Assembly: GCA_018402635.1 (NCBI GenBank) | Contig: JAGYIP010000009.1 | Coordinates: 62,001 to 126,000, forward strand | Direction of reading: 5' to 3' | Length of the DNA stretch: 64,000 nt | Source: Burkholderiaceae bacterium | GTDB lineage: Bacteria; Pseudomonadota; Gammaproteobacteria; Burkholderiales; Burkholderiaceae_A | In this document: positions 8,879 to 19,088 of the stretch, in pieces | Layout of the letters: each line of letters begins with the position of its first letter | Position numbering within the stretch: the first letter of the stretch is position 1 | Notes under the pieces: generated by a model | Database searches by the model: none | Told to the model about the DNA's origin: nothing | What the model saw: only the letters and a program-made list of their open reading frames with translations | Position numbers and translations under genes: made by a program

Positions 8879-11167
8879 ATGGATCCTCATTTCCGTCAAC
8901 AGGCTCTTGACTACCACGAGCGCGGACGTCCGGGAAAGATCTCGGTTACACCCACCAAGCAGCTTGTGAATCAGCGAGACTTGGCACTTGCCTACTCCCC
9001 GGGGGTGGCAGCAGCCTGCGAAGAAATTGTTGCAGACCCACTGAACGTCTTTCGCTACACCGCCCGTGGCAACCTTGTTGCTGTTATTACCAACGGCTCA
9101 GCAGTTCTTGGCCTCGGCGATATAGGCCCGCTAGCCGCAAAGCCGGTCATGGAAGGTAAGGGTGTCTTGTTCAAGAAGTTTGCCGGTATTGATGTCTTTG
9201 ATATTGAGGTTGATGAGCGCGATCTTGACAAGCTGGTGGACATCGTCGCAGCCCTTGAGCCCACCTTTGGTGGAATTAACCTGGAAGACATTAAAGCGCC
9301 CGATTGTTTTTATGTAGAACGCAAACTACGCGAGCGCATGAAGATACCGGTTTTTCACGACGACCAACATGGCACAGCCATCGTGGTCGGCGCGGCGGTT
9401 GTCAATGGTCTAAAGGTTGTTCAAAAGGATATTGGCGCGGTAAAGGTCGTGGTCTCGGGTGCGGGCGCTGCAGCCCTAGCCTGTCTTGACCTGCTTCTCG
9501 ATCTTGGTCTGCTCAAAGAGCATATCTGGGTCACCGACATCAAAGGGGTGGTCTACGAAGGGCGCACCGAGCTTATGGACCCAGAGAAGGCAAGGTTCGC
9601 GCAGCCCACCAACGCGCGCAGCCTAATCGAGGTTATTGAGGATGCAGACATCTTTCTTGGTCTTTCCGCCGGTGGTGTGTTGAAGCCCGAGATGGTCAAG
9701 AAAATGGCGGCAAGCCCCCTTATTTTTGCCCTGGCCAATCCCAATCCAGAAATCCTTCCGGATGATGCGAAGTCTGTTCGGCCCGACGCCATCATTGCAA
9801 CCGGCCGTACCGACTATCCCAATCAGGTGAACAATGTTTTGTGCTTTCCCTTTATTTTTAGAGGCGCGCTCGACGTAGGGGCAACCACTATTACTCGCAA
9901 CATGGAGCTTGCGGCGGTGTATGCCATTGCTGAGCTTGCAAGGGCTGAGCAGTCCGACATCGTGACCGCAGCCTACGGGACGGACGGCCTTAGCTTTGGT
10001 CCCGATTACCTTATTCCTAAGCCTTTTGACCCAAGGCTCATTGTAAAAATTGCGCCCGCGGTGGCCAAGGCCGCTATGGCAGACGGGGTGGCCACACGAC
10101 CCATCGATGATTTCGTGGCCTACAGCGATAGGCTGCAAGAGTTTGTCTACCTCTCGGGTAACTTCATGAAGCCCATCATGGCGCTTGCCAAGTCGGCCGA
10201 GCGACGCCGAGTGGTCTATGCCGAGGGCGAGGACGAGCGCGTGCTGCGGGCCATTCAGGTGGTTGTTGATGAGAAGATTGCGGCGCCTATTCTTATCGGG
10301 CGCCCGCAGGTGGTTGAGAAACGCATCGCCCAGTTTGGTCTTCGCATTCGAATCGGTGTCGATGTCGAGATTGTTAACCCCGAGCAAGACGACCGTTATC
10401 GCGATTACTGGGAGACCTATCATCTGCTCACCGAACGCAAGGGCGTAACGGCCCAATACGCACAAATCGAGATGCGACGACGCAACACCCTTATTGGTTC
10501 GATGATGCTTCACAAGGGCGAGGCCGATGCGCTTATTTGCGGAACCTTCGGCACCTTTGGGCTTCATCTGCATTACGTTGACCAGGTGCTTGGCAGGGCG
10601 CCGGGTGCGACGGTTTATGGCGCCTTAAACATCGTCATGCTTCCGAATCGAACCATCGGAATTGTCGATACCCATGTCAACCAAGATCCCACCGCCGAGC
10701 AGATCTGCGAACTTACCTTAGGCGCTGCCGAGGCCATGCGAGGAATTGGCCTAGAGCCCAGAGTGGCGCTGTTATCGGCCTCAAATTTCGGAACTGTTAT
10801 GTCGGCGAGTTCCGAAAAGATGGTGAAGGCACTCTCGCTTATTCGCCAGCTCGATCCCAATTTAAATGTCGATGGTGAGATGCAGGGCGATGCTGCGCTT
10901 GACCCCGATATGCGGGCCCGCATTATGCCGCGCTCGACCCTGCAGGGCAGTGCCAACCTACTGGTAATGCCCAACTTAGAGACAGCAAATATCTCCTATA
11001 ACCTCTTAAAAACAGCCGCTGGCAACAACATTGCCATTGGGCCATTTCTTCTTGGTTGCGCTGCACCTGTTCTTATTCTTACCCCCTCGGCTACCGTAAG
11101 ACGCCTGGTGAACACCACTGCCGTTACCGTCGTTGGAGCCAATCGGCCGGGCTATGCACCTATCTAA
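8879..11167 (+). CDS. maeB: NADP-dependent malic enzyme with C-terminal phosphotransacetylase-like domain
   Basis: MaeB decarboxylates malate to pyruvate and makes NADPH. The 762-residue length is that of the two-domain type. Residues of about 1-430 form the malic enzyme part, with [35 protein letters not shown] and the nucleotide-binding [14 protein letters not shown]. Residues of about 430-762 form the phosphate acetyltransferase-like domain ([32 protein letters not shown]), which in characterised relatives is regulatory and binds acetyl-CoA without transferase activity. It is a single gene with no obvious hairpin after it. Confidence 0.97.
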   Translation: MDPHFRQQALDYHERGRPGKISVTPTKQLVNQRDLALAYSPGVAAACEEIVADPLNVFRYTARGNLVAVITNGSAVLGLGDIGPLAAKPVMEGKGVLFKKFAGIDVFDIEVDERDLDKLVDIVAALEPTFGGINLEDIKAPDCFYVERKLRERMKIPVFHDDQHGTAIVVGAAVVNGLKVVQKDIGAVKVVVSGAGAAALACLDLLLDLGLLKEHIWVTDIKGVVYEGRTELMDPEKARFAQPTNARSLIEVIEDADIFLGLSAGGVLKPEMVKKMAASPLIFALANPNPEILPDDAKSVRPDAIIATGRTDYPNQVNNVLCFPFIFRGALDVGATTITRNMELAAVYAIAELARAEQSDIVTAAYGTDGLSFGPDYLIPKPFDPRLIVKIAPAVAKAAMADGVATRPIDDFVAYSDRLQEFVYLSGNFMKPIMALAKSAERRRVVYAEGEDERVLRAIQVVVDEKIAAPILIGRPQVVEKRIAQFGLRIRIGVDVEIVNPEQDDRYRDYWETYHLLTERKGVTAQYAQIEMRRRNTLIGSMMLHKGEADALICGTFGTFGLHLHYVDQVLGRAPGATVYGALNIVMLPNRTIGIVDTHVNQDPTAEQICELTLGAAEAMRGIGLEPRVALLSASNFGTVMSASSEKMVKALSLIRQLDPNLNVDGEMQGDAALDPDMRARIMPRSTLQGSANLLVMPNLETANISYNLLKTAAGNNIAIGPFLLGCAAPVLILTPSATVRRLVNTTAVTVVGANRPGYAPI

Positions 11168-11197
11168 TACGAGCTGCGGGGGCTTTCTGGTTTAGAC

Positions 11198-11262
11198 CTC
11201 ACCGCAACGGCAGTCTAGGCCTGGCTAGAACTCACCGCAACGGTAGGCGAGGCTGGCTAGAA
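11198..11262. repeat. Tandem duplication of the 3' end of rsmE (33 + 32 bp)
   Basis: Two abutting copies of a unit beginning CTCACCGCAACGG and ending CTGGCTAGAA lie at 11198-11230 and 11231-11262, with a few mismatches and one length difference. The copy at 11231-11262 encodes the last residues of RsmE (about SLAYRCGEF); the outer copy lies past the stop codon. It looks like a past slippage duplication, either a decayed old tail or a new spacer. Confidence 0.8.
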
Positions 11263-11953
11263 CCGCCGCTGCTGCGGTTTCTGTTCGCAGAATGCGTGGC
11301 CCCGATCGAACACCTTCAAAGCCATGCGCTCGCGCGAGCGTCTCTTCCTCGTCCGAAAACCCCGCCTCGGGTCCAATAAGAATGCCCATATGCGGGCTTA
11401 AGCTTGCAGACGAAAGGCTCTGGGCCGCAAAGGGGTCTAAGAGCCATGCCGACTTCGCTTGCGGCCTGGCCTCGAATTGAAGGACAGCCTCTTGGAACGT
11501 TTTGATGGGCTCAAGCTTAGGCAGCCTGTTTCGGCCGCACTGCGACGCAGCGGACTCTGCAACCTTCCTCCAGTGCTCAAGACGGGTCGCTGCCCTTGAC
11601 CCCGTTAGACGCAGCACCGAACGTTCAGCCTGAATGGGCCAGATTTCGCTTGCACCAAGCTCGCTTGACTTCTGAACAACCCAGTCCATTTTGTCACCCG
11701 TGCAAAGGGCCTGCAGGACTACGGTGTGCAAGGGAGACTCGCGGTTGATGGTCTGCGGTGGCTCTGCTTCAAGTAGGCAAGCCTGGGCATCGGCCACAAG
11801 CAGTTGCATGCTGGCCTCTTGACCCTGGCCGTTAAAGCCAACCACTAAGGCGCCTGATGGGAGGCGAAGCACACGAACCAAATAATGACTCTGTTCTTTG
11901 TCCAGTGTGATGCGTCCGGCTTGAAGCTCTGGCAGGTAGAGTCGGGGTGTCAT
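11225..11953 (-). CDS. rsmE: 16S rRNA (uracil-1498-N3)-methyltransferase
   Basis: RsmE methylates U1498 of 16S rRNA near the P site using S-adenosylmethionine. The 242-residue protein has the N-terminal PUA-like part (MTPRLYLPELQ, HYLVRVLRLPSG) and the C-terminal SPOUT knot with GILIGPEAGFSDEEE and LRTETAAAAVLASL. The family motif is usually GPEGGFS; here the fourth residue is Ala, a mild change. Its 3' end is tandemly duplicated just past the stop. It is divergent from tkt, with a gap of about 200 bases that must hold both promoters. Confidence 0.96.
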   Translation of the reverse strand: MTPRLYLPELQAGRITLDKEQSHYLVRVLRLPSGALVVGFNGQGQEASMQLLVADAQACLLEAEPPQTINRESPLHTVVLQALCTGDKMDWVVQKSSELGASEIWPIQAERSVLRLTGSRAATRLEHWRKVAESAASQCGRNRLPKLEPIKTFQEAVLQFEARPQAKSAWLLDPFAAQSLSSASLSPHMGILIGPEAGFSDEEETLARAHGFEGVRSGPRILRTETAAAAVLASLAYRCGEF

Positions 11954-12154
11954 GGGCTCAACCGGGGCTTGCGTGTGTGGGCAAGTGGATTCTTAACAGT
12001 TTGAGTAAGAATCTCTTCAGGATTGGAAGGGGGTCTCGAGGGTACACTTAGGGGTTTCCAGTAGGCTTTCGGTACAGTAACACCCCTCGGCGGGCCTGTG
12101 CAGGCTCGTGGTGGCCTCTCAAAGAAGGGGCTCGGTCATTTTTGGAGACGAATT

Positions 12155-14246
12155 TTGGCAACGACGCAAACTCAAACAACAGCTGCCGTTAAAACCACGC
12201 AACCCCGTTCCGAACAGAGCCAGCAAATGGCCAATGCCATTCGGGCCCTTGCCATGGACGCGGTTCAGCAGGCCAACTCCGGCCACCCCGGTATGCCCAT
12301 GGGCATGGCGGAAATGGCGGTTGCGCTCTGGCATGGCCAGCTTCGCCACAGCCCATTAAATCCTACCTGGGCAAACCGTGACCGGTTTGTCTTAAGCAAC
12401 GGCCATGGGTCCATGCTCATCTACGCGCTTTTGCATCTTACTGGGTACGACCTTCCCATGAAGGAGCTGAAGAACTTTCGTCAGCTTCATTCCAAAACAC
12501 CCGGACACCCTGAAGTTGGAATGACCCCCGGTATTGAGACCACAACAGGGCCACTCGGGCAGGGCGTTTCCAATGCCGTGGGCATGGCCCTGGCCGAGCG
12601 GCTTCTTGCAGCCGAATTCAATGAACCAGGGTACAACCTCGTTGACCATTGCACCTACGTATTTCTTAGGCGATGGCTGCCTTATGGAAGGCATTAGTCA
12701 CGAAACCTGCGCGCTTGCAGGGGTCTGGGGTCTGTCGAAACTTATTGCCCTGTACGACGACAATTCCATTTCGATTGATGGCAATGTTGAAGGCTGGTTT
12801 CGCGACGACACCAAGAAGCGTTTTGAGGCCTATGGCTGGAATGTTATTGGACCTATCGACGGCCATGACGTTGCCCAGGTTTCGGCCGCTCTCGAACAGG
12901 CGCGCGACTGGGCAGCCAACGGCTGCAAGGGCCGGCTTGCGCCTACTCTTATTATTTGTAAAACCGTTATTGGTCAGGGTTCGCCTAACCGAGCAGGCAC
13001 GGCAAAGGCCCATGGCGAGGCCCTTGGTGCTGAAGAAATTACCCTCACGCGAAAGGCCATTGGCTGGCCCCATGCACCCTTCGAACTGCCCGATGAAGTT
13101 GTTAAGGCCTGGGACGCGCGCCAGTCTGGCCAGGCGCACGAGGCGGCCTGGAATAAGCTTTTCGAGGCCTACAGCATGGCTCACTCAGGCAAAGCGGCGG
13201 AGTTTAAACGCCGTATGTCGGGTGGCTTGCCCAAAGACTTCGCGGCCACTATGCAGGCCTACATCGACAAGCTCTGTAAAGAGGCGCCAAGCGTTGCGAG
13301 CCGAAAGGCCTCGCAGATGGCACTCGATGAGATCGGTCCAAAGCTTGCCGGGTTGCTTGGTGGCTCAGCCGATCTGACGGGCAGCAACCTTACGAACTGG
13401 AAGGGGGTTGCCAGCCTGTCGGTTAACCGTGCAGGTGAGTTAAGCCCCGGCCAGCATATTAGCTATGGGGTTCGCGAGTTTGGGATGGCAGCCATCTGCA
13501 ATGGCATTACCTTGCATGGCGGCTTTATTCCCTATTGCGGCACCTTTCTTACCTTCTCCGACTACAGCCGCAATGCCATACGTATGGCCGCACTCATGCA
13601 CCAGCGGGTGATTCATGTCTTTACCCATGACTCCATTGGGCTTGGTGAAGACGGTCCCACCCATCAGCCGGTTGAGCAGCCGTCCTCGTTGCGTCTCATT
13701 CCTTTCCTTCATGTCTGGCGTCCGGCCGATGCGGTAGAGACGGCTGTAGCCTGGAAGGCTGCCCTTGAGCGGCACGATGGCCCAACCGCTCTTCTGCTGT
13801 CCAGGCAGGCCCTGCCAGCCCAGGTCACCTCAAGCGCGACCGCCGCCAATGTGGCGAAAGGCGCCTATGTGCTCTCATCCGATCCTAAGCCCCAGCTGGT
13901 TCTTATGGCCACAGGCTCTGAAGTTAGCCTGGCGGTAGAGGCTGCGAAAATGCTTCGGTCTGAGAATCGGCTCAAGGTGCGTGTGGTTTCAGTGCCGTCA
14001 ACAACGGTCTTTGATCAGCAGTCCGAAGACTACAAGGCCTCTGTCCTTCCCGCCGGCGTGCCTCGTATTGTCGTTGAGGCCGGTGTCACCGACTTCTGGT
14101 GGAAGTACCAGCCTGCAGCTGTTGTCGGTCTTGACCGTTTCGGTGAATCCGCGCCCGCGCCCGATGTTTACAAGCACTTCGACATTACTGCAACAGCGGT
14201 TGCGAATACGGCGCGTCGTGCGCTGGCATTAAAAAATTCAAAATAA
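12155..14246 (+). CDS. tkt: Transketolase, interrupted by a +1 frame change near base 12668
   Basis: Transketolase moves two-carbon units between sugar phosphates with thiamine diphosphate (pentose phosphate pathway). The N-terminal part ([34 protein letters not shown]) is read in one frame up to TYVFL. The rest ([46 protein letters not shown]) continues in the frame one base on. Dropping the A at 12668 restores an unbroken 696-residue protein and the family block [10 protein letters not shown], which holds metal and cofactor ligands. The start is a TTG with GGAGA seven bases upstream; the longer GTG frame at 12098 has no such site. It heads the tkt-gap-pgk-pyk-fba run. Confidence 0.93.
12665..12671 (+). 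other. CTT-AGG-C heptamer at the transketolase frame break
   Basis: In the upstream reading frame the codons are CTT AGG, followed by C. Skipping the A and reading CTT then GGC restores the conserved protein exactly. This heptamer is identical to the +1 shift site of yeast Ty1. Without a shift, translation stops after nine more codons. It may equally be a one-base insertion or sequence error that happens to look like a shift site. Confidence 0.4.
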
Positions 14247-14260
14247 TAAGGAGAAGCAAT

Positions 14261-15277
14261 ATGACTATCAAGGTTGCTATTAATGGCTACGGCCGTATTG
14301 GACGTAATGTTTTGCGGGCTCACTACGAAGGTGGTAAGCGTCACGCCATTGAAATTGTTGCCATTAACGACCTCGGAAAACCCGAGACCAACGCCCACCT
14401 TACCCAATACGACACGGCCCACGGCAGGTTTCCGGGCACGGTCTCGGTGGACGGCGACTGCATGGTGGTCAATGGCGATCGCATTAAGGTGCTGGCCAAC
14501 CGTAACCCTGCCGACCTTCCATGGAAGGACCTTGGCGTCGATGTGGTTCTTGAGTGCACAGGCTTCTTCACCACAAAAGAAAAGGCCAATGCCCACCTGG
14601 CGGGGGGTGCCAAGAAGGTGGTTATCTCAGCCCCAGGCGGCAAGGATGTGGATGCCACGGTGGTCTTTGGTGTGAACCAGGGTGTTCTTAAGGCAAGCGA
14701 TACGGTTATTTCGAATGCCTCCTGCACAACCAACTGCCTTGCGCCTATGGCGAAGGTTCTGCATGAGTCTTTGGGCATTGAGTCGGGCCTTATGACAACC
14801 ATTCATGCCTACACCAACGACCAGGTTCTTACCGACGTCTATCACGAAGACCTCCGGCGCGCGCGCTCGGCAACCATGAGCATGATTCCCACCAAGACCG
14901 GTGCGGCAGCAGCAGTGGGTCTGGTTCTGCCAGAGCTTAACGGAAAGCTTGATGGCTTTGCCATGCGTGTTCCCACCATTAATGTGTCCGTTGTCGACCT
15001 CACCTTTATGGCGAAAAAGGTCACCACGGCCGATGAGGTTAACGCCCTTCTTAAGGCAGCCTCCGAGGGCCCCCTAAAAGGTGTTCTTGGCTACAACACA
15101 GCACCCCTAGTCTCGGTGGACTTTAATCATGATGCGCACTCCAGTATTTTTGATGCCACTCAGACCCGCGTGTCTGCCGATGGGCGCCTTGTGAAGGTGC
15201 TTTCCTGGTACGACAACGAATGGGGTTTTTCAAACCGAATGCTTGACACCACGGTTGCCCTTATGTCGGCGAAGTAA
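14261..15277 (+). CDS. gap: Glyceraldehyde-3-phosphate dehydrogenase, type I
   Basis: Gap oxidises glyceraldehyde 3-phosphate to 1,3-bisphosphoglycerate with NAD. The 338-residue protein has the Rossmann start [18 protein letters not shown], the NAD-binding VAINDLG, the catalytic cysteine in [14 protein letters not shown], and [14 protein letters not shown] near the end. It starts 14 bases after the tkt stop, with AAGGAG upstream of the ATG, and is followed by pgk after 17 bases, so it is part of one transcription unit. Confidence 0.98.
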   Translation: MTIKVAINGYGRIGRNVLRAHYEGGKRHAIEIVAINDLGKPETNAHLTQYDTAHGRFPGTVSVDGDCMVVNGDRIKVLANRNPADLPWKDLGVDVVLECTGFFTTKEKANAHLAGGAKKVVISAPGGKDVDATVVFGVNQGVLKASDTVISNASCTTNCLAPMAKVLHESLGIESGLMTTIHAYTNDQVLTDVYHEDLRRARSATMSMIPTKTGAAAAVGLVLPELNGKLDGFAMRVPTINVSVVDLTFMAKKVTTADEVNALLKAASEGPLKGVLGYNTAPLVSVDFNHDAHSSIFDATQTRVSADGRLVKVLSWYDNEWGFSNRMLDTTVALMSAK

Positions 15278-15294
15278 AAACGCGGAGCTGTCCT

Positions 15295-16473
15295 ATGAAA
15301 TTCAAACGCCTCTCTGATATTGAGCTCAAAGGCAAGCGTGTTTTTATTCGCGCCGACCTCAACGTTCCACAAGACGACTCCGGTCGAATAACCGATGACA
15401 CGCGCATTCGTGCATCTCTTCCTGCCATAGAGCAGGCCTTGGCCGCGGGTGCAGCCGTTATGGTGACTTCGCACCTTGGGCGACCCACCGAGGGCGAACT
15501 CAAGCCCGAAGACTCCCTGGCGCCAGTTGCCAGTCGCATGGCCGAGCTTCTAGGGCGCAAGGTTGCCTTAATAAGCAACTGGGTGGAAGAGGGAGTGACG
15601 GTTGCAGTCGGTGACCTTGTGGTGCTTGAAAATTGCAGGGGCAACAAGGGCGAGAAAAAGGACGATGAGCAGCTCGCCAAAAAAATGGCGGCCCTTTGCG
15701 ATGTCTATGTGAACGATGCCTTCGGTACAGCACATCGTGCCGAGGCAACGACCCATGGTATGGCCCGATTCGCCACCGAGGCCTGCGCAGGCCCTTTAAT
15801 GGCTGCAGAACTTGACGCCCTGGGTAAAGCCCTGCAGGCGCCGCGCCGACCCCTGGTTGCCATTGTTGCGGGCTCTAAGGTTTCAACCAAGCTCACTATT
15901 TTGAAGTCGCTTGCCCAGAAGGTGGACCAGCTTATTGTGGGTGGCGGTATTGCCAACACCTTCATGGCAGCCAAAGGGCTTCCTATTGGGAAGTCGCTTG
16001 CCGAGAAAGACCTTATTGAAGAGGCTAAGGCCATCATGGACCTTATGCAGGCGCGTGGAGCCTCGGTGCCCATCCCGGTTGATATTGTTACGGCCAATGA
16101 ATTTTCATCCCAGGCAAGGGCCAATAAGGTGCCCGCAACCGACTGCGCCTCTGACGACATGATTCTCGATATCGGTCCACAGACGGCGGCCGAGCTTGCC
16201 GGCATTGTGGCTAAGGCCGGAACGATTGTCTGGAATGGTCCGGTGGGGGTCTTTGAAATTGAACAGTTTTCAGGCGGTACCCGAACCCTGGCCTCTGCCA
16301 TTGCCCACTCACCCGGCTTTTCCATTGCCGGTGGCGGTGACACGCTGGCGGCAATTGCCAAATACAACATCGGCAACCAAATCGATTACATCTCCACCGG
16401 TGGTGGCGCCTTTCTTGAGTTTTTAGAAGGTAAAACCTTGCCGGCCGTCGCGGCGCTTGAGGCGCGTGCCTAA
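15295..16473 (+). CDS. pgk: Phosphoglycerate kinase
   Basis: Pgk moves phosphate from 1,3-bisphosphoglycerate to ADP, or the reverse in gluconeogenesis. The 392-residue protein shows [14 protein letters not shown], the substrate-binding [10 protein letters not shown] and the C-terminal nucleotide loop [11 protein letters not shown] with [14 protein letters not shown]. The length is normal. It sits between gap and pyk in the glycolytic run. Confidence 0.98.
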   Translation: MKFKRLSDIELKGKRVFIRADLNVPQDDSGRITDDTRIRASLPAIEQALAAGAAVMVTSHLGRPTEGELKPEDSLAPVASRMAELLGRKVALISNWVEEGVTVAVGDLVVLENCRGNKGEKKDDEQLAKKMAALCDVYVNDAFGTAHRAEATTHGMARFATEACAGPLMAAELDALGKALQAPRRPLVAIVAGSKVSTKLTILKSLAQKVDQLIVGGGIANTFMAAKGLPIGKSLAEKDLIEEAKAIMDLMQARGASVPIPVDIVTANEFSSQARANKVPATDCASDDMILDIGPQTAAELAGIVAKAGTIVWNGPVGVFEIEQFSGGTRTLASAIAHSPGFSIAGGGDTLAAIAKYNIGNQIDYISTGGGAFLEFLEGKTLPAVAALEARA

Positions 16474-16526
16474 TTCGTTTTCTATCTGGAACCCAGCGTA
16501 GTTATTTCTTTTAAGGGGTCAATGGG

Positions 16527-17999
16527 GTGAGCAGTAACCTTGGACCGGCTCGAGCAACCAAAATTGTTGCCACCCTCGGGCCCGCAAGCAGCAGCGCCGA
16601 GCAAATTAAGGCCCTGGTTGAGGCGGGCGTGGATGTCTTTCGCCTGAACTTCTCCCATGGCACTGCCGATGAGCATCGCGCCCGTGCAGCAAGTGTTCGG
16701 CAGGCGGCTGCCGACTGCGGACGCGACATTGCCATTCTTGCCGACCTTCAGGGCCCTAAGATTCGGGTGGGGAAGTTTAAAAATGGCAAAGAGATGCTGC
16801 AGTCGGGCCAGGCCTTTCGTCTTATGGTCCACTGCCCCGAGGGCGATGCAACACAGGTGGGCCTTGACTACCCCGAGCTTGTGAACGACGTGAAGGCGGG
16901 CGACACACTTTTGCTCAACGATGGCCTTATTTCCATGCGGGTCGAGTCGGTCCATTCCGAGGCCATTGATTGCATCGTTATTGAGGGGGGCATTCTTTCG
17001 GATCGCAAGGGTATCAATCGACAGGGCGGCGGGCTTTCAGCGCCGGCGCTTACCGATAAAGACAAGGCTGATATGCAGGTTGCAGCGGCCATTGAGGCCG
17101 ATTACCTGGCGGTGTCTTTCCCCAAGTCTGCTGCGGATATGCGCGAGGCGCAACGGCTACTTGATGCCTTGGGCTCTAAGGCCCAGACCATTGCCAAGAT
17201 TGAACGTGTTGAGGCCATCGAGAATCTTGAAGAAATTATTCAGGCATCCAAGGGCCTTATGGTGGCAAGGGGTGACTTGGCTGTGGAGGTTGGCGATGCA
17301 GCGGTGCCAAGCCTTCAGAAGAAAATGATTCGTATGGCGCGTGAAGCCAACAGGCTCACCATTACGGCCACCCAAATGATGGAGTCCATGATTAGCTCAC
17401 CTGTGCCTACGCGCGCCGAGGTCTCCGATGTGGCTAACGCCGTACTCGACGGCACCGACGCCGTTATGCTTAGCGCAGAGACCGCGGCAGGGGCCTACCC
17501 GGTTCGCACCGTGCAGTCGATGGTGCGTATTTGCATCGAGGCCGAGAAGTTCGCCGAGCGAACCTTGGACACCGAGTTTCTCAACCGTACCTTTAAGCGA
17601 ATCGATCAGTCCATTGCCATGGCAAGCCTTTTTACGGCGCGCCATTTAAACGTAAAGGCCCTGGTCGCCCTTACGCAGTCGGGATCCACTGCACTGTGGA
17701 TGTCTCGATTAAATGCGGGCGTACCCATTTATGCCCTAACGCCCGAGGAGACGAGCAGGCGGCGTATGGCGCTTTACCGGGACGTTGAGCCCTTGATGTT
17801 TGATTTTCAGGCCTCCGACCGGGAGGCCTTGCTTGCGGCCGCAGAGCAAAGGCTGGTGGATGCGGGGGTTGTGCAGCCAGGCGACCTGGTGATTATTACC
17901 ATGGGAGACCCCATAGGTCAGTCCGGGGGCACCAATTCATTGAAGATTGTTCAAGTTAGCGCGCAACCGTCCTCGCGCTTTTCCAAGCATAATCATTAG
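16527..17999 (+). CDS. pyk: Pyruvate kinase
   Basis: This enzyme makes pyruvate and ATP from phosphoenolpyruvate and ADP. The 490-residue protein has TKIVATLGPASSSAEQI, the Asn-Phe-Ser-His block FRLNFSHGTADEH, the signature VARGDLAVEVG and MMESMISSPVPTRAEVSDVANAV. The C-terminal domain is complete. The start is a GTG with AAGGGG upstream; the nearby ATG at 16522 is out of frame. It follows pgk by 53 bases and precedes fba by 24. Confidence 0.98.
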   Translation: MSSNLGPARATKIVATLGPASSSAEQIKALVEAGVDVFRLNFSHGTADEHRARAASVRQAAADCGRDIAILADLQGPKIRVGKFKNGKEMLQSGQAFRLMVHCPEGDATQVGLDYPELVNDVKAGDTLLLNDGLISMRVESVHSEAIDCIVIEGGILSDRKGINRQGGGLSAPALTDKDKADMQVAAAIEADYLAVSFPKSAADMREAQRLLDALGSKAQTIAKIERVEAIENLEEIIQASKGLMVARGDLAVEVGDAAVPSLQKKMIRMAREANRLTITATQMMESMISSPVPTRAEVSDVANAVLDGTDAVMLSAETAAGAYPVRTVQSMVRICIEAEKFAERTLDTEFLNRTFKRIDQSIAMASLFTARHLNVKALVALTQSGSTALWMSRLNAGVPIYALTPEETSRRRMALYRDVEPLMFDFQASDREALLAAAEQRLVDAGVVQPGDLVIITMGDPIGQSGGTNSLKIVQVSAQPSSRFSKHNH

Positions 18000-18023
18000 T
18001 CCGTTTTAAATGAGGTCCGTGCC

Positions 18024-19088
18024 ATGCCTTTAATCTCACTTCGCCAAGTCTTGGATCATGCCGCGGAGAACCAGTATGGGGTTCCCGCTTTTAATGTTAA
18101 TAATCTTGAGCAGGTCCAGGCTATTATGGCGGCCGCTCACGAGCTGGATTCGCCGGTCATCATGCAGGCAAGCGCCGGTGCCCGCCGGTATGCTGGTGAA
18201 GACTTTCTAAAGCACCTTATTCTTGCGGCATTCGAGGCCTACCCCAAGGTTCCCGTTGTCATGCATCAAGACCATGGTCAAAGCCCCGAGGTCTGCCAAG
18301 GCGCAATTGCTCTTGGGTTCTCAAGCGTCATGATGGATGGCTCGCTTGAAGCCGATGGCAAGACCATCGCAAGCTACGACTACAACGTTCAGGTCACCTC
18401 TCAGGTGGTTGCAATGGCCCATAAGCTTGGCGTCTCTGTGGAGGGCGAACTTGGCTGCCTTGGCTCTCTTGAGACCATGCAGGGCGACAAAGAGGACGGC
18501 CATGGCACCGATGCCACCATGACCCGTGAGCAGCTTCTTACCGACCCCGAGCAGGCTGCCGATTTTGTAAAGCGCACCCAGCTCGATGCCCTGGCCATTG
18601 CCATTGGAACCAGTCATGGCGCCTATAAGTTTTCGCGCAAGCCCACGGGCGATATTCTGGCCATCAATCGCATTAAGGAAATTAACCAGCGCATTCCAAC
18701 CACACATCTGGTGATGCACGGATCATCCTCGGTCCCTCAAGATCTTCTAGAGGAAATCCGCCAATTCGGCGGCGACATGAAGGAAACCTACGGCGTGCCC
18801 GTTGAGGAAATTCAAGAGGCCATCAAGCATGGCGTACGTAAAATTAATATCGATACCGATATTCGCCTTGCCATGACGGCTGCCGTGCGTCGCTTTATGG
18901 CCGAGAACCCCTCGCACTTTGATCCTAGAGATTTTTTAAAGCCAGCCCGAGAGGCTGCCAAGAAGATATGCAAGGCTCGCTATCAAGAATTTGGCTGTGC
19001 CGGGCAGGGCAGTAAAATTCGCCCGGTTGACCTGTCGGTTATGGCAGGTCATTACGCTGAGGGCGCTTTAAGCCAGCGTATTCAGTAG
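18024..19088 (+). CDS. fba: Fructose-bisphosphate aldolase, class II
   Basis: Class II aldolase is a zinc enzyme that splits fructose 1,6-bisphosphate into two trioses, or joins them in gluconeogenesis. The 354-residue protein has the zinc-binding [12 protein letters not shown], the loop [15 protein letters not shown] and the phosphate-binding [13 protein letters not shown], then [12 protein letters not shown]. Its stop overlaps the purC-purE start by one base (TAGTG, GTG start at 19088), suggesting coupled translation. Confidence 0.98.
   Translation: MPLISLRQVLDHAAENQYGVPAFNVNNLEQVQAIMAAAHELDSPVIMQASAGARRYAGEDFLKHLILAAFEAYPKVPVVMHQDHGQSPEVCQGAIALGFSSVMMDGSLEADGKTIASYDYNVQVTSQVVAMAHKLGVSVEGELGCLGSLETMQGDKEDGHGTDATMTREQLLTDPEQAADFVKRTQLDALAIAIGTSHGAYKFSRKPTGDILAINRIKEINQRIPTTHLVMHGSSSVPQDLLEEIRQFGGDMKETYGVPVEEIQEAIKHGVRKINIDTDIRLAMTAAVRRFMAENPSHFDPRDFLKPAREAAKKICKARYQEFGCAGQGSKIRPVDLSVMAGHYAEGALSQRIQ

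Noticed and set aside
9623-10573. 316-residue open frame antisense to maeB
   Set aside because: Codes no recognisable domain, lies fully inside maeB, and its composition follows the third-base pattern of the sense gene; a shadow.
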